Shown here: piece by piece, positions 22,498 to 33,005 of the stretch
How positions within the stretch are numbered: position 1 is the stretch's first letter
How the letters are laid out: every line of letters begins with the position of its first letter
Assembly (NCBI RefSeq): GCF_020382885.2
Contig: NC_058515.1
Location: 11,267,223-11,331,222, forward strand
DNA length: 64,000 nt
Direction of reading: 5' to 3'
Source: Scatophagus argus
Lineage: Eukaryota; Chordata; Actinopteri; Scatophagidae
Translations under genes and position numbers: made by a program
Notes under the pieces: model-generated
Database searches by the model: none
What the model saw: only the letters and a program-made list of their open reading frames with translations
What the model was told of the DNA's origin: nothing

Positions 22498-23790
22498 TTA
22501 TGGTGCATCTTTACAAATCTTAGAAGATGATCCTCTTTCATTCTCCTCAGTAAGATTTTCAAAACTTGTGGCATCACTTCTACTCTGGAGGTCCCCCACA
22601 CCTTCATCCTCTCCACGGCTCTCACTCCTGTCCAGAGTCATCTTCCTGGTTGCTCTTTTTCCACAGCCTTCACTTTGTTTCGTCAGTGCCATCAGGAATT
22701 GCCTGGATGTGATGATGGCCAGCACCTGCTTGTGCTGCTTCTGGCTCATCCAGTGTGGCCTTCCTTTCTTGATAGAATAGCGCGTGTCACTGAACCACTG
22801 AACCAACATGCAGCGAGGGACGCCGCTCTGCATTGACAGCCGGTTGTATTCCTCGTTGTCTAGATACGGGGAGTGCAAGAAAGCCTTCCTCATCATCGCC
22901 AACTGACTTTCTGTCTTTGTAACGGGGAGCATCCGAGTACCACAATCTGCAGAACTGTTTGGCACTTCCACGGGCTCCTTCACTTCGCAGACATCAGTTG
23001 GGTTTGCTGATGATGCCGGTGGTCCCCCCTGCTTCGGCTCCATTTCTGTGCTCTCCTCGAAGCTGCTTTTCACCGAGCTCCTATGAGTATTTGTGGCCTC
23101 ATCTGCTCTTTTCTTCTTTCTCATCTTGTCTATCACTGTCATCTTTTTCTGCTTTCTCTGAGCATTTATTTTGTCTTCCTCTTGTTCTCCTACTTTTCTA
23201 TCCTTCGTGGTTTGCTCTGTCTTCATTTTTTTCTCCAGTTGCCCAATAGCCCTCCTGTTTTTACCCATCATCCTTCCCTCATTAGAACGCTGTTTCTCCC
23301 TAACCTCTCTTGCCTTCTTTCCAACAGACTCTTTCCCCCCTCTTTTCAAATTATTATTCTTTCCTCTATACTTATGCAACTCTTTCTTTCCCTGACTTGA
23401 CATGATCTTCCTCCGAACTTTGAGGATGTCCTTACAGTCCCAGCTGATGCCATAGCGGAGCCTCTGTACCATGAACCACATCTTCACCTGGTCTGGGTGC
23501 AGGGAGCAGCGCTGCGCCAGTGCAGCAGTCTGGTTCTGTGTCAGGTATGGAAACTTGTCAAAGGCCTTGTCCAGCTCTGCTGCACCATCCAGCTGTAAGC
23601 TGAGCTGGTTCGAGTAGATCCATATAAGCCTCTTACAGTCAGAGACCACAGGGAGGACCAGTGCACTGTTCTGGTTCTGACTGAAAGCTGCAGTTACAAT
23701 GTTCATTTCTGATAAAGTCTGAGTCTCCCCGTGAGCATCAGGTGTCTTTTGTCTGAGCCTGGGGAGTCCTTCATCAGCTCTTTGGCTCAT
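22498..23790 (-). CDS. homez: Homeobox and leucine zipper-encoding protein (Homez)
   Basis: One coding exon gives 430 residues from the ATG at 23788-23790; an in-frame ATG at 23851-23853 would give 451. The shorter start is preferred because a pyrimidine-rich stretch ending in AG lies just upstream of it. Homez is a divergent homeodomain transcription factor. Homeodomain 1 is at about residues 55-115 (helix 3 QVKMWFMVQRLRYGISW, compare human VKTWFMAQRLRCGISW). Homeodomain 2 is at about 291-348 (MLVQWFSDTRYSIKKG, compare human IIQWFGDTRYALKHG). Residues 130-230 are very rich in Lys, Arg and Glu. After homeodomain 2 only ~80 residues follow, so the third homeodomain and acidic tail of the human protein (about 550 residues as I recall) are missing. 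A non-coding 5' exon is listed separately. Confidence 0.9.
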   Translation of the reverse strand: MSQRADEGLPRLRQKTPDAHGETQTLSEMNIVTAAFSQNQNSALVLPVVSDCKRLIWIYSNQLSLQLDGAAELDKAFDKFPYLTQNQTAALAQRCSLHPDQVKMWFMVQRLRYGISWDCKDILKVRRKIMSSQGKKELHKYRGKNNNLKRGGKESVGKKAREVREKQRSNEGRMMGKNRRAIGQLEKKMKTEQTTKDRKVGEQEEDKINAQRKQKKMTVIDKMRKKKRADEATNTHRSSVKSSFEESTEMEPKQGGPPASSANPTDVCEVKEPVEVPNSSADCGTRMLPVTKTESQLAMMRKAFLHSPYLDNEEYNRLSMQSGVPRCMLVQWFSDTRYSIKKGRPHWMSQKQHKQVLAIITSRQFLMALTKQSEGCGKRATRKMTLDRSESRGEDEGVGDLQSRSDATSFENLTEENERGSSSKICKDAP

Positions 23791-24327
23791 CTGGGACTCT
23801 TTCAAAGAGAAGACAAACGTGTTGATATCCAAACCATCATCACTGAACTTCAAAAATGTACTATATCACATATTTCAATGTAAAATTACACACACTGTGA
23901 TAAAAGATTTCATCAGTTTGAAGCAACTCTGTTTATTCTGATAAAGGTGTCCTCAAATCCTTTTTTTACTATCAGTAACAGCAGCAACTTAATAAAGAAA
24001 AAATGCTTCTTTTACAAGTAAATGTCCTGCATTCAAATGTTATCTAAAATTTTCCGTTATGAGCAAAAATCAGTTCAGTTATCAAAAGATATTCTTTTTG
24101 ATTTCATTATGTTTTCAACACATTTTTCTACAAGATTGTGTTCTATTACTTATTCTACTTGCATCAGATTTTTAATATTCATTCACTGTAATTACTGGCA
24201 TATTAATGTGTTTCCATCCTCATGCACCCTTTTAGTCAGTTTATATAATAACATAAACGCTGGTGCTAACGTAGCATTATTTTATTATAAATGAATGCTA
24301 AAAAATAAAATTAACACTGACCAACTT

Positions 24328-24376
24328 CCATCCATCCATCCATTTTCTATACCGCTTATCCGTCAGGGTCGCGGGG
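24328..24376 (-). mobile_element. 49-bp retroelement 3' stub with 12-bp target duplication
   Basis: On the minus strand this reads as the conserved 3' end of a fish RTE/Rex3-like LINE or dependent SINE: a CGGATAAGCGG...AAAATGG core ending in ATGG repeats. It is flanked by perfect direct copies of ACTGACCAACTT at 24316-24327 and 24377-24388, a target-site duplication made at insertion. It lies in the 5' UTR intron of homez. Confidence 0.8.
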
Positions 24377-24726
24377 ACTGACCAACTTAAGCAAGCTAAA
24401 CTCCAACTTCTTGTCACTCGTGAAACTGGTCTCACATGGCTAACCAATTCTACGGTAACATGCAATAATCTGCACACGTGCTAGATGACCATCACGGATC
24501 GCTCGTGCTGCGTCTGCGCACAAGGAGGTTGGTCTGTTGCTAGCATTTTGCGCTCAAGTCAACGTTAGCCAGCTAGCTCGTTAGTAATTCACAGTTTGGC
24601 TAGCAAAGGAACTGTTATACTACAGCCACCGTAACGAATCTTTCTTAACCTGTAATTATGCATTTTTTCGTGGTAGTATCAGAAACTTTATGACTAACTT
24701 CAACTAATGTGTTTGGAGTTACGTAC

Positions 24727-24800
24727 CTCTAAGCGCATAAAAAGTCTGCAACGATGACAGGAGATTTTAACTCTGCTAACCAGGTTCAAAACCGCCCAGA
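24727..24800 (-). other. homez: Putative homez non-coding first exon
   Basis: On the minus strand a donor GTACGT lies at 24726-24721, preceded by exon-like sequence. Homez has no coding exon to its right, so this probably is the 5' UTR exon. The right edge (transcription start) is a guess. Confidence 0.4.
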
Positions 24801-25437
24801 GGATCGAGATTAATTAACACCGCTTCAACTTGAGTTTAAGTGGTCTAGTGTAAAGTTATCTTCAAGAATGCAGTTTATTGTTAAGCTTTATCGAGATGTC
24901 CAAAACAACAGGAGATGATGAAGATGTGTATTATTTAATACAATTTTAAAGTTGCCAGTATATTTGGTACACCTGCCTGTGCACAGTATAACACAACAGC
25001 CCGCCTTCCATTTTTAACAGACATGTTGATTAAGCCTTGGAATAATTTGGAGGCTGCCCTCAGTCTATGGTCTGATCAATACACAAGAAGCATACAGTTA
25101 TAAATTTTATGGTCTAACAGTTCCACAAAACACAGCTTCCAACATGACATATAAAGTTCTGTCTCAGACAAAAGCTAAGCATTATAATTGTTTGCTTGCA
25201 TAAACTGGGTGTAAGTTTTAACTGTGGTAAATTAATAACCTCTTTTAACCGATAAGACTTTTTATGATCAGTGCAGCAGACAAATGGCACTACTGTACAG
25301 CTATGAAAGAGGTGGAGACTACAGCTCCAATTGTCACACCAGACTCTGAGGGACCAGCAACAGACAAACAGTCGTAACAGTAATACTTAATTCAGAACCA
25401 TTTACCATTTACGAGGACAGATCTTGCTTCTGAAAAC
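24801..25437. promoter_or_regulatory. Region between homez and the B-box gene
   Basis: This stretch should hold the promoter and 5' leader of the plus-strand B-box gene and the upstream part of the homez promoter. It is AT-rich. No TATA box, gene or repeat was recognised with confidence. Confidence 0.35.
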
Positions 25438-26985
25438 ATGTCTGACAAAATACAGAAGGAGCCACATGTTATCTTTTGTGACATGTGTACAGAGGAGGAC
25501 AGGAAACCAGCACGGAAGACCTGCATGAAATGTGAGATCTCGATGTGTGTCCAGCACCTCCAGGCTCACCTGACCACTCCAGTGTTACTACAAACTCATC
25601 CTCTGACTGAACCCATGGCTTTATGTGGCACCACTAAATGCCCTCACCATGGCAAACTCCTGGAGTACTACTGCTTGGACGACATGACCTGTGTGTGTGT
25701 TTCCTGTGCCATCGAGGACCAGCACCGCCTGCACAATATGAAGACCTTTTCCACGGCCCACAAAGAGCTTATGGAGAAACTCGACACTGACCAGCAAGCC
25801 TTAAAGGTGAAAACCGATGATGAGAATGTGAGTCTGGAAAAGTGGGAGGAGAGTGAAAAAGAGAAGGTGGTTCGCTCTAGTGTGCGTCTCATTGAGGCTG
25901 TGACTAACCTACGTGACATTGCCCTGACCAGTGTTCAGAGTTCAGTGTCTGCCCGTATGGTGTCTATTAAAACTAGCAAGAGCAGCATACAAGCAGCAAA
26001 GGGCGAGAAGGACACCTTCAGATTCCTGCAGATGTATTCTCAAGTGCATGTGGATGTGGAGAAGGCCAAGGCTGTGGATATGAGGCAAGGGTTGGAGCCC
26101 AGCAGTGATCGTGACAAACTGGTTGAGGAGATAATACAGAATGGTGAAGAAATAATGGAACAAGCAGACCACTTCTGGGGATCCCTGTTGACTCTGGTTG
26201 ACCCAGAGAACCACCAGGAGCAAGTCCCTACTAGTTTAGACCTAATCTTTGACCCACAGACCTCGGACCCTGGCATGTCACTGTCCACAGACAGCAGGAA
26301 GATTTTCTACAGTAGCTGGCTGAGGAAAAGTTCTTCCAACATGTTTCACATTCAGAATGCTGAGTCTAAAGAGTCTGTTCCTGACAGATGGGTGATCCGC
26401 CTCTCCGATGGCTGTGACTGGACCATTGGTTTATGTGAGAAAAATTATGTAAAGGGGTCAAACAATGGAGACATCTATGCACTGTGCTGCCAAGGTAACA
26501 AGGTCAGCACTCTCATAACAGAGTATTATGAGGGTGCTACAACTGGGATTAATGAATTGGCAAAATCGAAGAAAAGCCTAAGTGTATGCAATCAGGCGAT
26601 CAACCCTCAAGGTGAGAATGTGGACCGACCGCAGGATGTGGAAGTGGTATGGAGCTTTCCTGACTCATTATCATTCTTCAGCATGCCTGGCCGGCACCAG
26701 AGAAGAAAAATAGTCACAATAACGATCAGCTCCCCTAACCCGTACCTAATTCCTTTTGTTAGTTTGAAAGTGGAAGAATCGCAAAAGAGCTCAAATAGCT
26801 CAGGTGTGTTTGGATCTTCATCATTTCGACAAGGAGGCCAGAAGGAATGGAAATGTTCATGTGGGAGGATTTATCCTGAGATGAGAAATGCACACACCTT
26901 TGGAATGTCTTCTCAGGTCACCTGCTCTTGTGGAAAAATTATCGGTGGCTTTCACATCACAAAAGAACTTTGTGAACTTCTGTAA
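25438..26985 (+). CDS. RING-less TRIM-like protein: two B-boxes, coiled coil, divergent PRY-SPRY, C-terminal CxCG pair
   Basis: A single 515-residue open frame. There is no RING: only 13 residues precede a B-box1-like finger (C14, C17, C29, C32, C37, H40, then H44/H54). A canonical B-box2 follows at residues 68-99 (C68, H71, C79, D82, C87, C90, H96, H99). Residues about 105-250 are helical and probably coiled coil. Residues 267-290 look like a PRY start (LDLIFDPQTSDPGMSLSTD), and WVIRLSDGCDWTIGLCEK with DIYALCCQGNK (about 318-355) resembles a worn SPRY. The end has two C-x-C-G words (C473/C475 and C496/C498), which could bind one zinc. I do not recognise a named orthologue. Fish carry many TRIM-like immune genes, but an immune role here is inference. 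A poly(A) signal is at 27254-27259. Confidence 0.85.
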   Translation: MSDKIQKEPHVIFCDMCTEEDRKPARKTCMKCEISMCVQHLQAHLTTPVLLQTHPLTEPMALCGTTKCPHHGKLLEYYCLDDMTCVCVSCAIEDQHRLHNMKTFSTAHKELMEKLDTDQQALKVKTDDENVSLEKWEESEKEKVVRSSVRLIEAVTNLRDIALTSVQSSVSARMVSIKTSKSSIQAAKGEKDTFRFLQMYSQVHVDVEKAKAVDMRQGLEPSSDRDKLVEEIIQNGEEIMEQADHFWGSLLTLVDPENHQEQVPTSLDLIFDPQTSDPGMSLSTDSRKIFYSSWLRKSSSNMFHIQNAESKESVPDRWVIRLSDGCDWTIGLCEKNYVKGSNNGDIYALCCQGNKVSTLITEYYEGATTGINELAKSKKSLSVCNQAINPQGENVDRPQDVEVVWSFPDSLSFFSMPGRHQRRKIVTITISSPNPYLIPFVSLKVEESQKSSNSSGVFGSSSFRQGGQKEWKCSCGRIYPEMRNAHTFGMSSQVTCSCGKIIGGFHITKELCELL

Positions 26986-28273
26986 TGGACAGCCATGTTG
27001 TTGTCTGTAGGCCACATCACCACATTTTCTTTTTGTCATATTCATTTCAGTGTCTACCAATCGCTAACAGAATCAGTATTTTTTCGGTTTCATTTAGTTA
27101 ATATGAATAATTTGGAGGGAAATCAATACACAGTGCTATGCAAGAGGTTTACTGTAATTTTCCTGTTTTTCTTCTTGGGTTTATGGTGTTTGTTTACTGG
27201 TAGTAAATTGTTCTCTCATCCATATACAGTAGTATCTGTTTAAGCCGATCAATAATAAATCATGTAAAATTTCAAGATGGGGAATGTTTTTATTGACTCA
27301 TTAAAACATGAAGTGAAAAAAGGATGAGATTAAAATCTGCATTTTGATTTAACATTTTGCCATTTTCATACCAACATAACAGGGAATGGTCAAGTAAGAA
27401 CAGCTTGAAACAGAGTGACAACAGACACTACGTGAAATGAAACTATTACAAATACTGATGAGGACTTCCAAGGGCTGACCACTTCATTTAAAGGCTGTAA
27501 TGAGCCAGACATATACAGGAATGTGCACATCACTAACATAAACCCACACAGACTTTGGTATTGATCAGGAGTAGAGAAACGCTGCATATATGTTTATATT
27601 TATAACATCTCTACTATGAATTCAGCACTTTATTAATCTAGTATGGTACTTCAGCATTCAGCACTGGTCTGTATTATAAATTCTCCCACATTTAATTCAA
27701 GAATAAAACAAAAAACGTAATTATGCAATATACGTATGCAGTAGTATGAAACTGCAGCTTTAAAACATATCTATGAGACCACAAACTAAATATTTAGATT
27801 CTCGAATTATAATTAAAGTGCGATTAGAGTGATGGAATGACTTCACTTTTAGCCAAATTAGCCAGAGCAGCTACATATATATTTAGGCTTTCTCAAAAAA
27901 CCCCCCAAAAAATTGAGACATTTGCTGTGATTTTATATGTGAGTGATGAAGGCCGATGTCGTCACAGAGCATAGAGACATTACAAATACTGTTTAGAGAG
28001 GGCCACAGATTTACGTACTTGTAAAAAGAACAACTGTGAAGACCTTGCATTGGAATGATGAGACAGCAAAGAACTTAGAGACTAATGTCAGTGAAGTCAA
28101 AATTCTTTTCACTAAAACTGCATTGTAAGAACTGTAACTTAAAAACTAATAAGGACAGTAAAAGGGCAGTATTTATATAATTATATACTATTGTATAGAT
28201 GGTCAATGCACAAAGAGCATCTGGGTGTCAGACAGGCAGTGTTGCAGACTCATCCCTCAGTCCAGCCGCAAAC
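26986..28273. other. Convergent 3' UTRs of the B-box gene and gmpr2
   Basis: The B-box gene probably ends near its AATAAA at 27254-27259. Minus-strand AATAAA signals for gmpr2 lie at 27629-27634 and 27289-27294, so its 3' UTR may be 0.65 or 1.0 kb. With the distal signal the two transcripts would end within about 50 bases of each other. Otherwise AT-rich sequence with no recognised gene. Confidence 0.5.
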
Positions 28274-31154
28274 TCAGCTGTCGTTGCCAAAGACGGTGTT
28301 GAGCTGTTGGGTGACCCTGATGAACGTGGTCCTGCGGCTCAGCTCCTTCAGTTTGCCCGCCCCAACATAAGTGCAGGTGGAGCGGACCCCACCCAGGACG
28401 TCTCTTACCGTCTCTTCCACCGGACCTTTGTAAAGGACTTCGACTGTCTTCCCCTCCGACGCTCTGGATGCAAAAACCACAAAGAGAAGAGGAGAGAGCG
28501 TAAACATGGTGTATTTGGTACACACAAGTCACCACTCTGGAGTATAAGTTTAGCTATTAATAAGGAGAGAAAAAACACACAAACACATAGAAGAGAGGTT
28601 TATTTTTTACCCTTTTAAACCAAAATTACTCAGACCTGTACTCGGCCACGCCTCCTGCATGTTTCTTCATTGCTGTGTCGGAGCTCATGCCGTAGAACAG
28701 CTTGTATTTCTTGCCGTTTTTCTGAATAATCTCTCCCCCGCTTTCTGAGTGGCCTGCCAGCATACCTCCCAGCATCACAAAGTCTGCTCCAGCACCTGGG
28801 AGTCACAGGGAAAAGCAGAGGAAAAAAAAAACAGTGAGAAGTCTTACTTTAACAGAAAGAATTCTCACTATGTTTGAAATTAAAAATACTTAATCTTACC
28901 AAAAGCCTTTGAGACATCTCCTGGGCAAGTACACCCCCCATCCTGCGTGAAAGAGAAGCCAAAACAAAACGTTTGTTGTGAGTGGGACTGTGTCTTTATC
29001 AAGACAAGACTAAGACAAGACTGGGAACATAAAATTAAGCTGCAGATCTCAGGGTGAAAATACACAATAACAAATCACACTGACCCTGTGGCTCTGAACC
29101 ATCTTCCTTATTCCTTATAATAAAGAATTCAGCTTCTTTGTTTTACATCCAACTGCTCCTTCAACATTGATTTTGGACAACAAGAGCTGTGATGAAGTTA
29201 GGATTAGACGACAGGGTTATCAGAAAACAGAGTCACTCACAGAGATGATGTGTCCACCCAAACCGTGGGCTGCATCTGCACACTCGATCACAGCACTGAG
29301 CTGGGGGTACCCCACCCCTGTCTTCTTGCGGGTGGTGCACACAGAGCCTGTAGAGGAAGACACAGAAGGCAAGAGATGACTTAAGATATCCAGTCTGCAG
29401 TCCCTAATTTGGAGACAGGAAACAGTATTAAAGCTGACTTCTGTTTGAAGAGAGACATGGAAAAGGGTGTGATCACCTGGTCCGATGCCGACTTTAATGA
29501 TGTCAGCGCCAGCCAGGATCAGCTCTTCTACCATCTCTCCTGTCACCACGTTTCCAGCCTGAGCAAAAATAAAGATGGTAATAAATAATGCTTTATCTAT
29601 TGCTTATCAAAGAAATGTTAACTTGCAAGCATCCGCTATCTTTTCAGCCCCACAAAATGTAGTTTAAAGGCAGACGTCCACTGACCATTATAGTGTGAGA
29701 GGGGAACTTCTCCCTGACGTCTTTGACAAAATGAACAAAGTGCTCAGAGTAGCCGTTGGCTACGTCTACGCAAATATACTCCAGGTCCGGCACCGCCGCC
29801 AATATGGCCGAAATCCTGTCAAAGTCACCGTCACCGGTGCCTGTGCTGACTGCTACACTCTGGGAGATAACCAAAGAAGAAAGAGAGAGTTGCGTTACAA
29901 TAAATATTAAGATTTAAAAAGTGTAATAACCTCCCTGAAATAAAGGGTTATGTAATAATCAACACTTTGAGTACCTTCACACATTCGGGATGCTTTGCTG
30001 CAAACTCCACCCAGTCGTCCACAGTGTAATGTTTGTGAATTGCGGTGAAGAGAGTAAACTAGTGGAAGAAACAACAAATTCTAGTTCACAAAGTCATTTA
30101 CAGTGATATCAGCTGACCAATAGGGGCAGCTTTTCTAACTGTGAGCGAGTGAATAAATGCACAAAACAATTCAGTCAACAAATAAGTGATTAATTTATGG
30201 CACGCTTCTTATATTTCCATGGTTTAAAAGGTCAGGAAGACCTTGAATTAAGACATTGCCATCATTGCACACAGGAAAAGATGCCACCACTATGTAAGTT
30301 TTGGCACCTGGGGGACCAAAGCTTGAACCCTCTTGTTTTTAATCTGGTCTTTGGCGAAGGAAATAAGGACAGTAGGCCCTGCCCTAATTTATCAGTCTGC
30401 TATGTAATGTAGGGATTATTAAGCATTATAGTGTTGACTACCTAGATTAAATTTAGGTTCACCTAGTTTCGATTGGACTACTTGAGACACTTTTCCTTCC
30501 AGGGAAAAACAATGACCCCAAATAACATCGAAACAGTAAAAACATATTACAACCCTGTGTGCTCTGTGAAGCTCTTTGCAAGATAAGAACTGAATTATAA
30601 CCATCCCATGTAATGCATAACCGACCTGGTGCAAAGCCAGGGCCATCTCAAAGGTCCCCACAGTGTCCATGTTTGCAGCTATGATGGGGATCCCTCTGTA
30701 GCTGCCCTTGGAGTTCCTAAAAGTGTAGCTCCTCATGAGGTCCACCTGAGACAGGCAAAGACAGTTTAACAGTTTCATAGATTAATTCAGCTAACCAGGA
30801 GACCATTGATTTTAGCAATTTGAAAATCAGTGTGCTATTTACTACAATCACAGGAGCCTATGCTTTGTGGCTAAAGGGCCTCAGTTCTCTAATCAGATGG
30901 TAAAATATGAATGTGGGCTAATACTTGTCTCTATACTCATAACTGCCAAATGTCCATAAGGATTTGCACTGACCTCAGTGTCCTTCATTCACAAACATTT
31001 ATATTTGCATCACTAAGGTTTCATGAGGTGGTGGTGGGGGGGAAGAGATCCACAGTTGTTTACCCACCTCGCTCCTAGACTTTAGTGTGCTCCGCTTTGG
31101 ACGGAGGAGCACATCCTTGAAGTCCAGCTTGATGTCATTCTCAATGCGAGGCAT
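28274..31154 (-). CDS. gmpr2: GMP reductase 2
   Basis: Coding exons are 31068-31154, 30626-30745, 29975-30058, 29686-29859, 29477-29558, 29241-29347, 28900-28942, 28636-28795 and 28274-28463: 348 residues, the same as human GMPR2. The enzyme converts GMP to IMP with NADPH and release of ammonia, linking guanine and adenine pools; it is cytosolic and tetrameric. The start [20 protein letters not shown], the [13 protein letters not shown] segment, [11 protein letters not shown], and [20 protein letters not shown] are diagnostic. The catalytic cysteine falls at position 186, as in the human enzyme. The flap/cation-loop region ([19 protein letters not shown]) and the C-terminal [13 protein letters not shown] are intact. 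Every junction has GT-AG signals and correct phase. A 5' UTR exon probably lies at 31638-31700. Confidence 0.96.
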
Positions 31155-32181
31155 TATGGAAACAGGATGTACAGCTAGTGGAACAAAAATAATGTTAAAG
31201 CTGTTTGTCGGGGAACGTGAACCTGTGAAAGAGAGGGAGGTCAGAGCACAGGATGACTGCTTTGTTCCTTGTCTTTTCTCATCTCCACACCCCCTTATCC
31301 TCGCTTCACACACTCATACACACACACACAAATGTTGCCAGAACTGTAATTACTACGACATGAAAATGTAACGTCAGATCTTTAGCTAGCTAGCGGCTGC
31401 AAAATGCTTAAACGTTAATAAAAAAATGCTATTGCTACAGCTATTCACGCTAAACCATGTCACAAAGATAAGAGCAGCAATGCTCATTCGCCCCGATGTC
31501 AAAATTCAAGGTTACATAAGTTGAAAGCGTCAAAATTAAGACCACTTTATTAAAATAACATGAGTTTAGCTAACCATAAACTATCATCTAGCCAACGAAA
31601 GAGTCATCTTGTAATTTTGGCAAAATAAAGTATTTACCTTCTGAAAAGTATTGCTGGCTTTTATCTGTGCCACCGTTTCCGTTTCTACTGTGTGCGCGGG
31701 AACCGTTAAGGGGGCGGACACCGGCTGAGAGCCACTTTGTAGTTCTTGAAGGGCTTTAGCTGGTACGCGAATACGAAAGCAAAAACTACAAACAAGACAG
31801 TCGTTTTACGACACGTTGCGCTGGTGTCGTAAAAGTAGTTTCAGGTATGAAAGATACACACGTTGCATTTGAATTTGTTGCTGTAATACTTACACTACTA
31901 CAATATCATTTAAAGGGAATTCTGTGGCTTTCTCGACGCCGAATAAAGAAAATTTGAGTCAAAAGTCCGAAATGGAGTTGAAGCGGAACCATTGACATGC
32001 AGACAAGGAGGCGGTGTGGTTCACCGAGGAACACAGGAAAGGCCATTTGATCTTTTTTTAGGAGAAACATCGAGTTTCCTTTCCAAAATTCGGCATTATC
32101 ATTGTCGTATATCAAATTATACATTCTCTAATCCTATAATCATACTACAGTTTAATTGATAAAAAAAGCAAGCCAACAAAG
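31155..32181. promoter_or_regulatory. Divergent gmpr2/nedd8 promoter region with gmpr2 5' UTR exon
   Basis: The start codons of gmpr2 (minus) and nedd8 (plus) are 1.03 kb apart. On the minus strand a likely gmpr2 5' exon ends at 31638 with donor GTAAAT, and the acceptor for the ATG exon is the AG at 31176-31175. A GC-rich patch around 31680-31830 probably is the shared core promoter. (CA) repeats occur at 31312-31331. No separate gene was recognised. Confidence 0.5.

Positions 32182-33005
<824 letters not shown>

Noticed and set aside
22959-23400. Overlapping plus-strand frames rich in Leu, Phe and Ser
   Set aside because: They are antisense to the Lys/Glu-rich linker of homez.
24328-24358. 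CATCC tandem copies as a CRISPR-like or satellite array
   Set aside because: It is only the tetranucleotide tail of a retroelement end, bounded by a target-site duplication.
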